The notes: a model not told the origin generated them from the letters alone. Positions 18,356-31,585 are shown, counted from the stretch's first letter. The stretch is 64,000 bases of DNA from Sthenelais limicola (GCA_942159475.1 OW804095.1:149286808-149350807); one strand, 5' to 3'. Translations and numbers: made by a program.

Positions 18356-19245
18356 ATCTGCCGTTTAGACGTTTTACACATGTGCTGATACATCCACTAC
18401 CGAAGGCGCTTATTGTTGGTGAATTTGATTGGCGGAGAGAGGTGCTAGTCAATAGCAAATGCTGTTCTTTAGAGTGGCTAAGATCACTATTTTGACTATG
18501 TTTCATTTAGAAATATGTTTGTAGTTTTCGATAACTTGCATAAGTAGGGACATTTGAGTGGAATACCGGAGCTTAATATTCCTTAGATTATTCAATATTT
18601 GCTGATATATGTGGCAGGGATTCCAATGGGGAATCTAAATCTGAGAGAGGCAAGTAACTTGACAATAGAGTGCTGCCCCCGGAGCATGGTGGAGGGATGT
18701 AAAGAAGGAGCGAGACAGGAGGTATATGGTCACATATCTACCCTGTCCCAGCCAGCTGGTAGTACTCAACTAATTAAGATAAGATTCATACAGGCAGCGG
18801 GGACCTCTTCCAACTGCCATGTCTGAGAGACCACAGTGAGCTGGCGGGATGGCAGAGATTTGGAGTTTTAAACTCTTATATAGTCCAAATACATGTTTTC
18901 ATACATTAATGAGCCCGAGTATGAGTTACTGATATAATGATCTTGCACATAGTCAAAATTCAAACAATTTTCGCCAAAATCAGAAACTCAGCGTCACTTT
19001 AAGAGGTTTGGTTGAATACAATATGGCGACAGGCAGACAGCGGTTGAAACCAAAAAAAAGTATTTATTGTTGTCTTTGTCATCCAAAAGGCGGGACATGT
19101 GATATAAAAGAAATTTAAAAAAAACCCTGTCGTTGATGTGCTCAGGCGTCTCTATGCGTACAAAGTGGTCAAAATGGACGTTTTTCTCCAAAGGCCGCCA
19201 AGCGTTTCAATGACTCGTCTAAATATTTCCCTCCACAGACTGACA
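18356..19245. other. Non-coding stretch, no feature seen
   Basis: No repeat family or coding exon is recognised here. The short frames lack domain features. Confidence 0.5.
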
Positions 19246-19479
19246 GGGTCAGATTTGCAGAAAATGTACAATTCACCTTCACCAATCCTCTCAAATAACC
19301 CACATTTAAGACGAAAATAAAGTTCAAAGTATAGTTCAGCCTAACCAAACAGATTGCTAGAATCAATGCAATGTCAAATATACTCGAATTTACCTAGTGT
19401 TGACCAAAGTGCAGCGTAATTAACAGAATGTACTACATTTGTAGAGCTGCTAATTGTACATCTTCTGAAAATCTGACCC
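19246..19479 (-). mobile_element. MITE family A, copy 9
   Basis: 234 bp with a perfect GACA duplication (19242-19245, 19480-19483). GACA is the least AT-rich duplication in the set and supports a true 4-bp target site. Confidence 0.88.
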
Positions 19480-19483
19480 GACA

Positions 19484-20411
19484 ACAAGCTCAGACAGAAT
19501 ACCTGAAGCAGTATAAGACTTTAGCACACACACTGGGGGCAGCCAGACAAGCAAAGGTCAATTCAACAAAAGGGACTGATGGCAAAGGGAACTAATTCTT
19601 CTTCAAAAGTCCCATTTTCAAAAAATCTCAGTAAGACTATAATCTTGCTGTATCCTGAGACATCCGTAGCGCCCTCTTTGAAAATAATTCATCACTATTA
19701 AATGCAGTGTCAGCTAAATGGACTAAAAAGTTCTCAATTGTTTGTTTCACTGTTTTGACCTCACTGGGAACTTTTCCACTCTTTTGCCATGAATTGATGT
19801 CGTATGTATTGAGGAGAAAAAGTAAAACTATTTTGCTGTCACCTCTATATATAGCATCAGCTTCTTGTTCATTTGATTCACAGAAAAAGAACCAGATTTG
19901 TGTTATTTGATAGAATGGCTAACCTTTATTCTTGATGACAGTTTTATATGATCTAAATGTAGAGATTTTGCCAGAAGTGATTCCTATGTAAATAGATATT
20001 TCAGTCCTCCCTTCCATTTGTTACATATAGTTCCATCAATACAATTAGAGGTGTATAGATAGAACCTGATGAGAATGTGGTATGAGGGACACTATTGCAC
20101 TATTGCACTGGCCGAGATGAGTTTTTTTTCCGTTGCCCACGAGCTGTTAGGCGAGTGGGTTACGAAAAAAGAAAAAAGATCAAGGACAGTGCAATAGAGT
20201 TCCGAGTAGCATATTCGAATTTAGGTTCTATATTTACTCCCATGTTGCTACTGGGGGGAGGAAGAGGGAATGGCAATGTCATACCACACGCATTGGATTT
20301 GGCCCAAATTACCACACTACAAATGTGGTACATACACCAACGTGGAGTAAAGTTTCTAACAATAAGACTAGTTTCTGTCTAACACATCAACTAAACTATA
20401 CTCCCATACCT
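19484..20411. other. Non-coding stretch, no feature seen
   Basis: Two frames of 67 and 95 codons (19707, 20095) have no recognisable motif and no splice context. Confidence 0.5.
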
Positions 20412-20576
20412 ACCCACATTTAAAATACAGTTCAACATATCCAAACACATCTTTTTAATCAACGCAATAGCAAATAAACTCAGATTTACCTAATATTTAC
20501 AATTTGGCTGCCTAACTTAGCAGAATTCACCAAGTGTGTACATCTACCATTTTTACATCTCTCGGCGACCTGACCC
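20412..20576 (-). mobile_element. MITE family A, copy 10, truncated and diverged
   Basis: It retains ACCCACATTTAAAATACAGT through to a decayed right end (GGCGACCTGACCC). The left terminus is missing. The right flank is AAAT. Confidence 0.6.
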
Positions 20577-20825
20577 AAATAGAAATGAAGATGAAGGAAT
20601 TTAAATTTCTGGGAACTTTTCTGAAGATTTCTGGGAAAGTGTCTCTCGTAGAGAGGAAGGGTTTCAGCATTAGTTCCTGCTAATACCGCCAGGACAAGAG
20701 GAATAATTGGTCGAGGATTCTGGCCAGGAAGATTTGGGCACTAATTGGGCCTTGGTTGCCATGGCAAACCCTGCCTGTACTGGAGGAGGCAGAGGGAGCA
20801 GAGAGATAGGAATGAGGAAATGTAG

Positions 20826-21309
20826 AGATTAAATAGGGCAGAGACAGAGTAATATAATGGAGAGGATAGAGAGGGGGAGAGATAGGGGAGGGAGGAGAGA
20901 GAGGAGAGAAAGGTATAGGGAGGCGGAGGAGAGGTAGGGGGTGGAGAGAAGGAGGTAGTGTGAAAGAGGGAGAGAGAAGAAGAGAGAAGAAGAGAGACTA
21001 GAGAAAGAGCAGGAGCGAGACAGGAGGGAGTGAGAGAGGTAATGTGAGAGAGGAGGGAGAGTGGGTGAAAGCGAAGAGAGAAAGTGGGGAGAGGGAGAGC
21101 AAGAGAGCGAGAGAGGAAAGAGACAGGAGAGCAAGAGAGAGAGATGGATAGTGAGTGAGAGAGGGGAGAGAGAGAGGGGGGATGTAGTAGGAGAGAGAAG
21201 AGAGAGAGATAGGAAGGAGAGAGGGAGAAAGGTTAGAGTAAGTGGGAGGCGAGAGAGAGGGGATATAGAGAAAGAGGAAGGTGAGTTTAAGAGAGAGAGG
21301 GGGGGGGGC
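20826..21309 (+). repeat. GA-rich purine tract
   Basis: About 480 bp of GAGA/GGGA mixed purine sequence on the + strand, ending in a G run at 21299-21308. Confidence 0.88.
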
Positions 21310-21649
21310 AGTTGTGATATACTCTAAAACGTTCAATTTCAGTCTGACTAGACTGTGGGACGCCTGTAACGGTAGACTGGAGTGAAGCGGTTCCTTATCT
21401 CCGCCCTGGATGGTTCACTGGTTTGTGTCTTTGTTTGCCTTTAGTGAAACAGTGGCACAAGGGGAGAGTGAGGTCACTAATGATATTCCCTTGCTACCCA
21501 CCAATACTACCCCTCAACATGCGACCAGGGGAAGGGGAGGTGGGTTGGTTATCTCTAGACACAAGCCATTTAAAATTAGTCAAATTTTCCTTTTGTTTTT
21601 TTTGTCTTCTACTGGGAGAAATAGAGGTTAATCTTGCAGAACCTATTAC

Positions 21650-22082
21650 ACGGCATGCTGGGATGCATTCAGTTCAAATATGACATACATAAATTAGATC
21701 ATTTTTATGAATAATTGCATGGATCTTTTTCATCAATATCAGAGCTTGTGTAAATGATCTATGATAGCCAAATGCATAATGGGAAAGGTGGAGTCTTGTT
21801 CAATAAAAACATGTAAAACAGATGGCTATTTACATGAGATCATTGTTAAATATTCCATGTTGAACATAACATGTTGTTATAGCTTTTACACTGACATAGA
21901 CCTCTCATAATTTTGTATATAATTTTACTCATGTTACGGTGGTACTACTATGATTTTCGTGAAAACATTGTTGCAATTTTTTTGTTGCTAAAATGTTGCT
22001 AAATATGTGTATCTCAGGTTTAATCAGAATCCATCCCAAGATGCACTGTGTCAGACATGCGCAGTGGCACATGTAACTGCCC
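21650..22082. mobile_element. MITE family B, diverged and rearranged copy
   Basis: It has family B interior motifs (GCTTGTGTAAATGATCTATG, TTCAGTTCAAAT). Both outer parts resemble the same family end (ATGCACTG...ACATGCGCAGT), so the copy looks like an inverted duplication. The right end is GCCCTATT. From 21310 to 21649 nothing is recognised. Confidence 0.5.
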
Positions 22083-22245
22083 TATTGTAGACATGCGCAG
22101 TGTAGAGGAGGGTAAGGTCATTGCCCTGTGATGACCTTTGCCTTCCTGGTGTTCCTCTACATGGTCCTCCACAGACATGTAACAACATGACCTTTATTGT
22201 TCCTTTCCTGCCTATTGGTGAGGTGAGGAACTAGAGCTGAGTAAT

Positions 22246-22470
22246 GGGTCAGATTTTCAGAAAATGTACAATTGGCAGCTGTACACATTTAGTAAATTAT
22301 GCTGCAATTTGGTCAATACTAGTTAAATTCGAGTATATTTGGCATTGCATTGATTCTAGCAATCTGTTTGGTTAGGTTGATCTGTATTTTGAATTTTATT
22401 TTCCGCTGAAATTTGGGTTATTTGAGAAGATTGGTGAAGTTGAATTGTACATTTTCTGAAAATCTGATCC
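22246..22470 (+). mobile_element. MITE family A, copy 11
   Basis: 225 bp with a perfect TAAT duplication (22242-22245, 22471-22474). One terminal base has changed (CTGATCC). Confidence 0.87.
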
Positions 22471-22601
22471 TAATGGCGGGTGCAATACCTCCTCACTACT
22501 GGTCTTCCTCCAGTACCCGGGGGAGGAGGTGAAACTGTAGCCACGCTTTTGTGCGGCTGTTGGTCATTTCTGGATTTTTCTCCGTAAGCTATATAATATA
22601 T

Positions 22602-22835
22602 GAGTCAGATTTTCAGAAAATGTCAATTGGCAGCTCTATACATTTAGTAAATTCTGCTAAATTAGGCTGAAAAATGATGAATACCAGGTATATCGGAGTA
22701 TATTTGGCATCGCATTGATTTAAAGTATCAGTTTCGTTATGTTAAACAGCATTTTGAAGCTCATTTCTATCTTAAATGTGGGTTATTTGAGAGGATTGGT
22801 GAAGGTGAATTGTACATTTTCCGAAAATCTGACCT
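22602..22835 (+). mobile_element. MITE family A, copy 12 (second subfamily)
   Basis: 234 bp, 131 bp after the previous copy, in the same orientation but of the other subfamily (AAAGTATCAG, TGTGGGTTATTTGAGAGGAT). Ends are mutated (GAGTCAG/CTGACCT). Flanks are ATAT/ATGT. Confidence 0.8.
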
Positions 22836-23261
22836 ATGTGGCTTCTCCTCTACGAAAATAAAAATCTTAAATTAGCCTCAGAATTAGCTCTGCATAAAGG
22901 TGTTAGGTGCAATCAATTAGACGTGGTAAAGTAAATCAATTCACCCATTATACATGCAAGACCTATCAGACAAAACATTATGTAAAAACTAACAATCAAA
23001 AAGAGCCAAGGAAAGAAAGTCCAGGCCAGACCTAGGGTGTGGATATATTCAATTAATTCTCTCCGCACTCTAACAATTGATTTCTAATTAATACCGGCCC
23101 ATAACATTGTCTGTGAATAGTTTTTGCTGCCTCTCAGACTTACATCAAGTTAATTGCTTAGAGAAAGCTTAATGTACTTTTGCTGCCTCGCCTTCCGCTC
23201 AGATATGATTACATTGTCCTTCACAGTCTGAGAGGGGAACTGTCATTGTTAATACTTGTCT

Positions 23262-24470
23262 AGTGCAGTGGTGGGGGTCGAGAGAGTGTGGGGGGCGGGG
23301 GGAGGGGGTGGAGAGTGGTAAGGAGGGAGGCAGTGGAGAGAGGTGGGGGCCAGAGTGTGGGGAGGGGAGGACAGAGAGTGGAGAGGGGGAGGAGAGAGAG
23401 TGGGGAGGGGAGGAGAGAGTGGAGAGGGGGAGGAGAGAGAGTGGGGAGGGGAGGAGAGAGAGTGGGGAGGGGGAGGAGGAGAGAGTGAAGAGGGGGAGGA
23501 GGAGAGAGTGGGGAGGGGAGGAGAGAGAGTGGGGAGGGGAGGAGAGAGTGGAGAGGGGGAGGAGAGAGAGTGGGGAGGGGAGGGGAGAGAGTGGGGAGGG
23601 GGAGGAGGAGAGAGTGGAGAGGGGGAGGAGAGAGAGTGGGGAGGGGAGGAGAGAGAGTGGGGAGGGGGAGGAGGAGAGAGTGGAGAGGGGGAGGAGGAGA
23701 GAGTGGGGAGGGGAGGATAGAGAGTGGGGAGGGGGAGGACAGAGTGGAGAGGGGAGGATAGAGAGTGGGGAGGGAGAGGAGAAAGAGTGGGGAGGAGAGA
23801 GAGTGGGGAGGGAGAGGAGAAAGAGTGGGGAGGAGAGAGAGTGGGGAGGGGAGGAGAGAGAGTGGGGAGGGGAGGATAGAGAGTGGGGAGGGGGAGGAGA
23901 GATTGAGGAGGGGGTGGAGAAAGTGAAGAGAGGTGGGGGCAAGAGAGTGGGGGAGTGTAGGGAGGGAGTGGAGAAAGAAAGTGAGTGGGGAGGTTGAGGA
24001 GAGAGAGTGAGGGAGGGGAGGAGAGAGAGTAATGGAGGGGGAGGAGAGATAGTGTGAGGGAGGGAGACAGTGGGGAAAGGTGGGGGGGGGGGAGAGGGGG
24101 AGAAATAGAGAGAAAAAGAAACAGATAAGAAGAAAGGAGATACACATACACAGAGAGAGGAGTGAGGGACAAAGAGAGCAGAGAGGGACAGGGAGAGCAG
24201 AGGCACAGAGTGAGGAGGAAAGAGAGAGGAAGAAGAAGAGAGGGGGAGAGATGAGAGAAACAAAGAAGAGGGGGAGGGAGGAACAGACAGGTAGATAAAA
24301 AGAGAAAGTAAGGATAGAGAAAGGGAGCGAGCAACAGAGAGAAAAAGGAGAATGAAAAGGGAGACAGAGAGAGGGAGCAAGAGACAGAGAAAAGGGAGAG
24401 AGAAAGAGAGAAAGGAAGATGGAGGGAGAGGAGAGAGTTAGAGAGAGATGTGAGAAGTGGTACAGAGGGA
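23262..24470 (+). repeat. GA-rich minisatellite and purine tract
   Basis: From 23262 to about 24000 there are repeats of GGGGAGGAGAGAGAGTGGGG and close variants. After that comes irregular GA-rich sequence. Three overlapping Pro/Ser/Leu frames of 295-393 codons on - and Gly/Glu frames on + come only from this. Confidence 0.92.
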
Positions 24471-24496
24471 GAGATAAGAGCCCTCTGTGTGCATTA

Positions 24497-24550
24497 GCAG
24501 GCGGGCGGGCGGGCGGGTGGACGGGCAGGCAGGCGGGCGGCCGGGGAGGA
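24497..24550 (+). repeat. GGGC repeat tract
   Basis: Runs of GGGCGGGC and GGCAGGC, a possible G-quadruplex former on the + strand. Confidence 0.7.
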
Positions 24551-25009
24551 CATGCTGTATGTCTTATGTCTTATGTAACATCACACCCACTCAGCACATA
24601 AGCCAATAGTGCACTCAGACGTCTGCTATAGATCAATACAGTAAGCTCATGTATAGATCATTTCATAATTAGTCAGTGGGAATAGTGGTATAGACCTGCA
24701 CTACACAGTGGTGCATCATCAGTATAACCTGTGACAATATAGCAGCCCAGGGTGAAGAAGATATTACTTGTCAACCCAAGCTGTTCTATCCATGCGGTGT
24801 TTAGTCAGGTTAAATTAGCTACGTTTGGGGATGTTCTTAATTACAGTGCTGTGAATGTCTGTCTGTCTGGCTTTCTCTCTCTCTCCCCACTCTCTCTCTC
24901 TCCTTCCTGTCTCTACTTATCTCCATTCTCTCTCTCCTCTGTCTATCTGTCTGTCCATCGGTCCGTCCATCCTCCCCCTCTCATATCTATTTATCCATGT
25001 AAAATGAAT

Positions 25010-25702
25010 ATACTACACAATCAACTTGCAGTTCTGCATTGTTTCATGCAGTCGGAATAAAAGATGCTATATAATAATCGGTTCCTGATTCAACTAAATA
25101 TACTGCACAATCAGTTTGCAGTTCAGCATCGTTTCATGCAGTAGGAATCAAAGATATATGTACTGCACAATCAGCTCGTCAGTTCAGCATTGTTTCATGC
25201 AGTAGGAATCAAAGATATATGTACTGCACAATCAGCTCGTCAGTTCAGCATTGTTTCATGCAGTAGGAATCAAAGATGTATGTACTGCACAATCAGCTCG
25301 TCAGTTCAGTCTTGTTTCATGCAGTAGGAATCAAAGATGTATGTACTGCACAATCAGCTCGTCAGTTCAGTCTTGTTTCATGCAGTAGGAATCAAAGATA
25401 TATGTACTGCACAATCAGCTCGTCAGTTCAGTCTTGTTTCATGCAGTAGGAATCAAAGATATATGTACTGCACAATCAGCTCGTCAGTTCAGTCTTGTTT
25501 CATGCAGTAGGAGTCAAAGATATATGTACTGCACAATCAGCATGCAGTTCAGCATTGTTTCATGCAGTAGGAATCAAAGATGTATTTACTGCACAAACAG
25601 CTTGTAGTTCAGCATTGTTTCATGCAGTAGGAATCAAAGATGTATTTACTGCACAATCAGCATGCAGTTTAGCATTGTTTCATGCAGTAGGAATCAAAGA
25701 TG
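25010..25702 (+). repeat. 61-bp tandem repeat array
   Basis: About 11 units of 60-61 bp containing ATGTACTGCACAATCAGCTC and TTTCATGCAGTAGGAATCAA. Inner units (25150-25500) are nearly identical and edge units have diverged. A T-run follows at 25731-25760. From 24551 to 25009 nothing specific is seen. Confidence 0.9.
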
Positions 25703-25801
25703 CTATAAACCAAATGGGTTCATTGGACATCATTTTTTTTCATCATTTTTTTTTTTTTTTAAAGAAAAATCCAGTTCCTTTGCGAAATACAATGGTAATC
25801 T

Positions 25802-26990
25802 CATAGAGCAATAGATGGTAGTATACTACCCCGGGAGTTAGTGGAAGACCAGCGATATGGGCTGCACTATACAGCCTGGTAAACATCATACATCATTCAT
25901 CATACATGCATGTATGATGAATCAGGGCCCAGACCACAAGGCCTGCACCTATAGTGTAGCACCTATAGTGTAGCACCTATAGTGTAGCAGTGTATGTGGG
26001 ACCAGCTGAGTGGGATTATGGGCATGTGGCACTATTGTATTACATGGCACACTGGGCGGATTGTAGGGATTCTATTATTCACTTGTTTGTATTGTACCAT
26101 GGGCGGCGGTGACTTCTATACAATAGGTTTCCACTCATTATGTAACATATCAATAAGGCAGACATGATTGTCATTACGGAGGTGACCAGCCTCATAAAAT
26201 ATTATACATGAATAGATGGTAGTGTACTTCACTAGCTAGTCGAAGACCAGCTGTATGGGCTGCACTATACAGCCTGGTAAAACATCATACAGCAATAGAT
26301 GGTAGTATACTACTCCAGTAGTTAGTGGTAGACCAGCTATAGGAGCTGAACTAAACATCCTGGTAAAACATCATACAACCATAGATGGTAGTATACTACC
26401 CCAGGAGTTATTGAAACACCAGCTATAGGAGCTGAACTAAACAGCCTGGTAAAGCATCATAGAGCAATAGATGGTAGTATACTACCCCAGGAGTTATTGA
26501 AACACCAGCTATAGGAGCTGAACTAAATAGCCTGGTAAAGCATCATAGAGCAATAGATGGTAGTATACTACCCCAGGAGTTATTGAAACACCAGCTATAG
26601 GAGCTGAACTAAATAGCCTGGTAAAGCATCATAGAGCAATAGATGGTAGTATACTACCCCAGAAGTTATTGAAACACCAGCTATAGGAGCTGAACTAAAC
26701 AGCCTGGTAAAGCATCATACAGAAATTGATGGTAGTATACTACCCCAGGAGTTAGTGGAAGACCAGCTATAGGAACTGAACTAAAAAGCCTTGTAAAGCA
26801 TCATACAGCAATAGATGGTAGTATACTACCCCAGGAAGTATATAGTTTATAGTGCAAGACCAACTATACATCTTGGTAAAGCAACAATAGATGGTAGGAT
26901 ACTAAAATACATGCTAGTGGAAAGCCAGTTATAAGAGTGTGACTGTTGAGAGCCTGGTAAAGCGTGCTGCTAGATGGTAGTATACTACAT
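25802..26990 (+). repeat. 86-bp tandem repeat array with a palindromic core
   Basis: The unit contains AGCAATAGATGGTAGTATAC and TACCCCAGGAGTTATTGAAA. GGTAGTATACTACC is a perfect 14-bp palindrome in nearly every unit. About 10 units are present; one lone unit at 25802 is separated from the main array (26206-26990) by unrelated sequence with the palindrome TCATACATGCATGTATGA (25900-25917). Confidence 0.85.
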
Positions 26991-28228
26991 AAGCAGCTAT
27001 CAGAGACTGGGAGCACTAATAGAATGAACTATTGCACAGCTCAGATTACTGCAGCTAACGGCACCTCTGGGCTTCCCTCTTGACGTTAGCTCATATTAGC
27101 AACTTAAGGGCCGGACCCACTATGCCTGTAGCTTCAGCTATAGCTTAATCCACCCAATATCGCCCAAACCAGGAAAGCCACCATCCGGGAACCTGCCCGT
27201 GAATCTCACATCAGGAGGACGGACTACCCTATAGTATGGCTTCCTATCTAGTGACAGTTTTTCGCCACCGCCTAAATTAGATATTTGAAGGGAAATAAAA
27301 AACGTGTTTGTGGTTGTGACTGGCTTTATTTCCTCTTCTCGTTGAGATTAACATGTTTTTTAATGAGCTGCATTTATGATCCAACATGATGATGATATTC
27401 TGGTTGCTAGTTTTCCTGGTCGGTAGCTTCTGTGGTCGCTAGTTTTCTTTCTCACCCAACTAAAGGTGTAATCCACGACTGTGATATGCTTGCGATGTAT
27501 ATCATGCAACAACAGAAAAGTCCAATAATTCTTAACCTTTTCACAAATGGGGTGCAAGACTTCAGTATTTGTACTCAAATCAGTATTTTTCAAATAGTAT
27601 CAACCCCTCCCTCCCCCCCCCCCCCCTGTAGCAGCACTGTTTCGTGGCTTGACCATATTCTGATGGATTTGAAATGAATAGAGCCTTCTGTCCCAGTCAT
27701 TACACATATTCACTGATCAATGAATGAAAACGCAATGCTGCTACTCAAAACTTCAGATATTGCTATACCTATCATATATGATTACACTGACAAAGTTTCA
27801 CGAGATTTCATGACTACTCATTTTAACTATCTTAGCCACTTTAACATAACAGTGAATCATGCCCTTAATCGACCAACTCTACAAATGCAGCACTGTTCTA
27901 GCATCATCAGATAATTAAAAATGAATTCTGATGGGGGCGTTATTGAAAAATAGCTAACTCCAATGCGAAAAGTGATTTTTGTTGAGTGGATTCTACGTGG
28001 GATGAAGTCGCCGAGGGCAATTAGCTCTACATCCTGTGGTGTTGCATTCTGGGTAAATGCCTTCATTCCCCGTCCTGAGTGCACTTGGAGCTTAGTAGAT
28101 AATTAAACTACATTTCTCACTCTATCCTGATTCCATCTACCCATATTTTACAATGGTCCCAATAGTGCTGCATATAGAAGCTTACACCCGTATCTGTATC
28201 AGTTTGATTGATGGAATAAAAATTCATA
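26991..28228. other. Non-coding stretch, no feature seen
   Basis: It holds a C-run at 27611-27627. No exon or repeat family is recognised. Confidence 0.5.
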
Positions 28229-29028
28229 GGGGATTTGCATGTCTGCCATCTTGAATCTTTTTTTTTATTTCATTTGAGGCCAGTTACATTAAATACAAAG
28301 ATATATGAAGTTTGAGTTTGAGAAAGTATGAGTTTGTATTGCTCTGTTCACCCTATATTCAAATAAATTTATTTTCTGGTGAGGTAGGAGCATCACAGTT
28401 TGTTGTTTTCACAGTTATAAGCTGAACTGCATTTTCACAACTTATACAAGCTTCATACTTGGCCGATCAGACGAGTGCCTGACTCAGAAAGAGGAAAAAA
28501 GTGATTGCAATTATTATGCAATTATCATAGCATTGTAAAAGCTATAGAAAACATAGGCCTATATCTAGCAATGATCTCATGTAAGTAGTCATAATTGCAT
28601 AAAACATTACTTCATCTTTCCCATCTTGCATTTGGTTTTTCATGGATTATTTCCATGATCTATGCTATTGGTGAAAAGATCCTTGCATTTTTTCGCTAAA
28701 AATGTTGCTAAATATTTGTGTCAGATTTAAGCTGAGTCCATCCCAGCATGCACTATACTAGACATGCTCAGTAGCATGTGGGTCAGATCTTCAGAAAATG
28801 TACAATTCGCCTTCACCAATCCTCTCAAATAACCTACATTTTAGACAGAAAAGAGCTTCAAAATACAGTTTAACATAACAGAACTGATACTTTAAATCAA
28901 TGCCATACCAAATATACTCAGATATACCCCATATTCTACTTTTTTCAGTCTAATTTAGCAGAATTTCCTAAATGTGTAGAGCTGCTTATTGTACATTTTC
29001 TGAAAATCTTACCCATATGCAAATCCCC
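28229..29028 (-). mobile_element. MITE family B, copy 4, enlarged by insertions
   Basis: Ends are GGGGATTTGCATGTC and TGCAAATCCCC with TA on both sides. It spans 800 bp because a family A element sits near its right end and unrelated sequence fills about 28262-28480. Confidence 0.65.
28790..29014 (-). mobile_element. MITE family A, copy 13, nested in family B
   Basis: 225 bp of the second subfamily. Flanks are ATGT/ATAT. The outer element's end resumes right after it, so family A inserted later here. Confidence 0.85.
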
Positions 29029-29936
29029 TATTTAAGATGGACGGATTTAAATGAAGTGTTCATATAATCACTGTGGCGACACCAATCAAGAAAGCCGCTT
29101 TACCTCATCACATATGGCGAATGTAATTAAAAGGGGGGCATTGTTGACATGGTCTTTTTAGTATAAATATTATAGCTCTGATATGTATAAAAATAGTCAT
29201 CAGAGATTATAATCAATATTAGATCATAAGGATTTCATCATTAATGTCATCATGACATTGGTTTTTGGATAAAGCAATTTTCCAATTGTGATAGTGATGA
29301 GGTAACGCCACGGTAATAATGACTGCAAAGCGACTGAATGATTTCTGTACCACACAAACACGTTACGGTCATATTTCCTTAAAATAATAAAAGCTTTTCC
29401 ACAATTTTTTTCTTCCACAAAGTCCTAAGTTTAAGTTATTACATTATCCCTTGGCGTTGTATGGCTCCACCAATGTATAAATAAGCAGTCGGTATGAATG
29501 AAAAAGGTGTTAAAACCTAGCAAACGTTTATGAACTGAAACATCCAAATCCCACTTTACCTTATCATATATTAGTAGGTGTGAGCACAGTGATAATACAT
29601 CCCCCATGGTTCAGCCTTATTTCATTAACGTGGCTCTTCTCATTAGAATGTGTAGTCATGAAATCTCTTGAAATCTTTTCAGTGTAATCATATAGGATAG
29701 GTATAGCATTAGTATTAAGTAACAACATTGGGTTTTCATTCAATAATTATTGAATATTTCAAATCCTAGAGGAAAGGATTTAGCCACTATAAGGTGCTGC
29801 CCCCATGCCCCAAATGGACAGATAAGAGACTGATTTAATCATTATTTGACCAATCACCTGTATCAGTGACCACACCCGAGAATAGATGCTGTGACCTGCC
29901 CCCAAAGGTAACATACATTCAGCCTTGGTTAAGGCT
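29029..29936. other. Non-coding stretch, no feature seen
   Basis: AT-rich sequence without recognised repeats or exons. Confidence 0.5.
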
Positions 29937-29964
29937 GTAAAGACCTTATAATCATTTATATTTC

Positions 29965-30629
29965 TCATGTCCACATCGAGGTTGTTCCATAATATAATAG
30001 CACAGTTTTTCTTTGGACACTATGGTCGCAAAACACAATATTGGGCCTATTAGAGAACAGCACTGGTGCCTGCCACTGTCTGGTCTGTCTTACATTACGA
30101 TCAACAAAGGCTGGTTTTTTGCTTCGTTTAAAGGCAAGGTTTAAGATATGAGCCCTTCTTCTGTCTACTAACTTTGGTACACTGGCTATTCTATGAATAA
30201 GTAGTGTATTAGTTAATTTTGGGAGTTTGAGTGCAATTTTTAGGCACTTGTTCTGTAAAATTTGTAGCTTATCAATATATCTTGCTGCACATCCGCTGTA
30301 GATAACGTCACCATAATCTAATAATGGGAGTATAAATACTTTGTAAATTCTTAGGAGAACCAATGGTGGCACCAGTTTAGAAATTCTCTTGAGGAGGTAC
30401 ATTTTGTGACTCACATTTTTGTGGGTAGATCGCACTTGCATATCATATTTGAGATTGGCGTCTAATGTAATGCCCAAGTATTTGTAAGATTCTACATAAT
30501 CAAGCTGAGTACCACTAATAACAATATTCGGTTTAACATGATTTACTCTGCTTCGAACATCTCTGAAGTGCATTGTCTTAGTTTTGTTTACATTCAATGT
30601 CAGTTTATTAGACTCACACCAACGAAACT
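29965..30629 (-). pseudogene. 5'-truncated non-LTR reverse transcriptase fragment
   Basis: About 220 codons open on -, covering the thumb and C-terminal part of a Jockey/CR1/I-type RT: NKLTLNVNKTKTMHF, YKYLGITLDANLKYD, LPLLDYGDVIYSG and LQILQNKCLKIALKLP. The palm with the catalytic FADD-type motif is missing. The frame's upstream end at 30630 runs straight into a family C terminus, so its apparent first 12 residues come from that element. It differs in type from the LINE at 243-6630. The frame has no stops, which suggests fairly recent truncation. Confidence 0.8.
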
Positions 30630-30632
30630 TAG

Positions 30633-30665
30633 CGCAGAGCTTACCGCAGCCAGTGGAGACCACCC
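30633..30665. mobile_element. Family C terminus fragment fused to the RT fragment
   Basis: 33 bp: CGCAGAGCTTACCGCAGCCA then GTGGAGACCACCC. Only one end of the fold-back element is present. The RT fragment begins within a few bases. Confidence 0.75.
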
Positions 30666-31560
30666 TTAAGACTTGATCTTCTCCTGCTCATGTTGAGTGG
30701 TTTCCCTATCCACAGCCTGTAGAGGCAATTCCCACTGCCACCAGCATCAGCCGCGTCTAATATCATCATCAGTTAGAACAATGCCAGAAGCCTGGGTAGA
30801 AATCTAATCTGCATTCTACCATGGCGTGTGATTTTATTACCTACTCACTGTTAATACAAAGGGTTACACCTAGTTATTTGTTAATAATAACGGGTCATTA
30901 TAAAAATATCTGTACCATACATACCATACAGATTTAATTTGTTTTTCTTTGAAGATACCGTCAATACCGTTTCTTTGAAGATACCTCATAGCGATGCAGA
31001 ATCAAAACTATGGCCAACATTTTTATAGTTTATATGCAGGGTTGAACCGATCCCGCAGCCCGGGTATCCGCACCACCCATGTCAGCCCTGCGGACAGCCA
31101 AAAATGAATATATGGGCGTCCGCCGGACAACCAGGTTTTATCTATCTTTAGTGTGAGCAGACAACCAAATATTTTGTGAGATATATGTTGGACAACCATA
31201 TTTTGAAAAGTGGAGAACAACAACTTTTCAACCCCTATATGGTATGCAAATCACAAGAAACCAACATATCATGCAGTGTATACAATATACATAGTATAAA
31301 TGTGTATTTAATGAAAGTAGGTATTTAAACCCTAGTTTTGTAACCAGTATTGCTTACAATGTATGCAGTATGTAAATTATCAGTATATCTACAGTGGAAG
31401 CGCTAGGTGAGGGTTCTGGTTAATGTGAGCGGTCGCTGTCCAATCATCATGTAATATTTGTCAGCCTCCTTCTCCTCCACCTTCTGCTCCCCGCTGCACC
31501 AGCTACATCTAGCGGTCATTTATTTAGTGGGGAGACGCGGGGGGGTGCAGGCCTTGCTAG
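30666..31560. other. Non-coding stretch, no feature seen
   Basis: No exon or recognised repeat. Confidence 0.5.
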
Positions 31561-31585
31561 TATGTGTACCGTATTATCGGTAATC

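Noticed and set aside
23199..24380. Pro/Ser/Leu-rich frames of 295-393 codons on the minus strand
   Set aside because: They are the complement of a GA-rich tandem tract; three overlapping frames are open for the same compositional reason.
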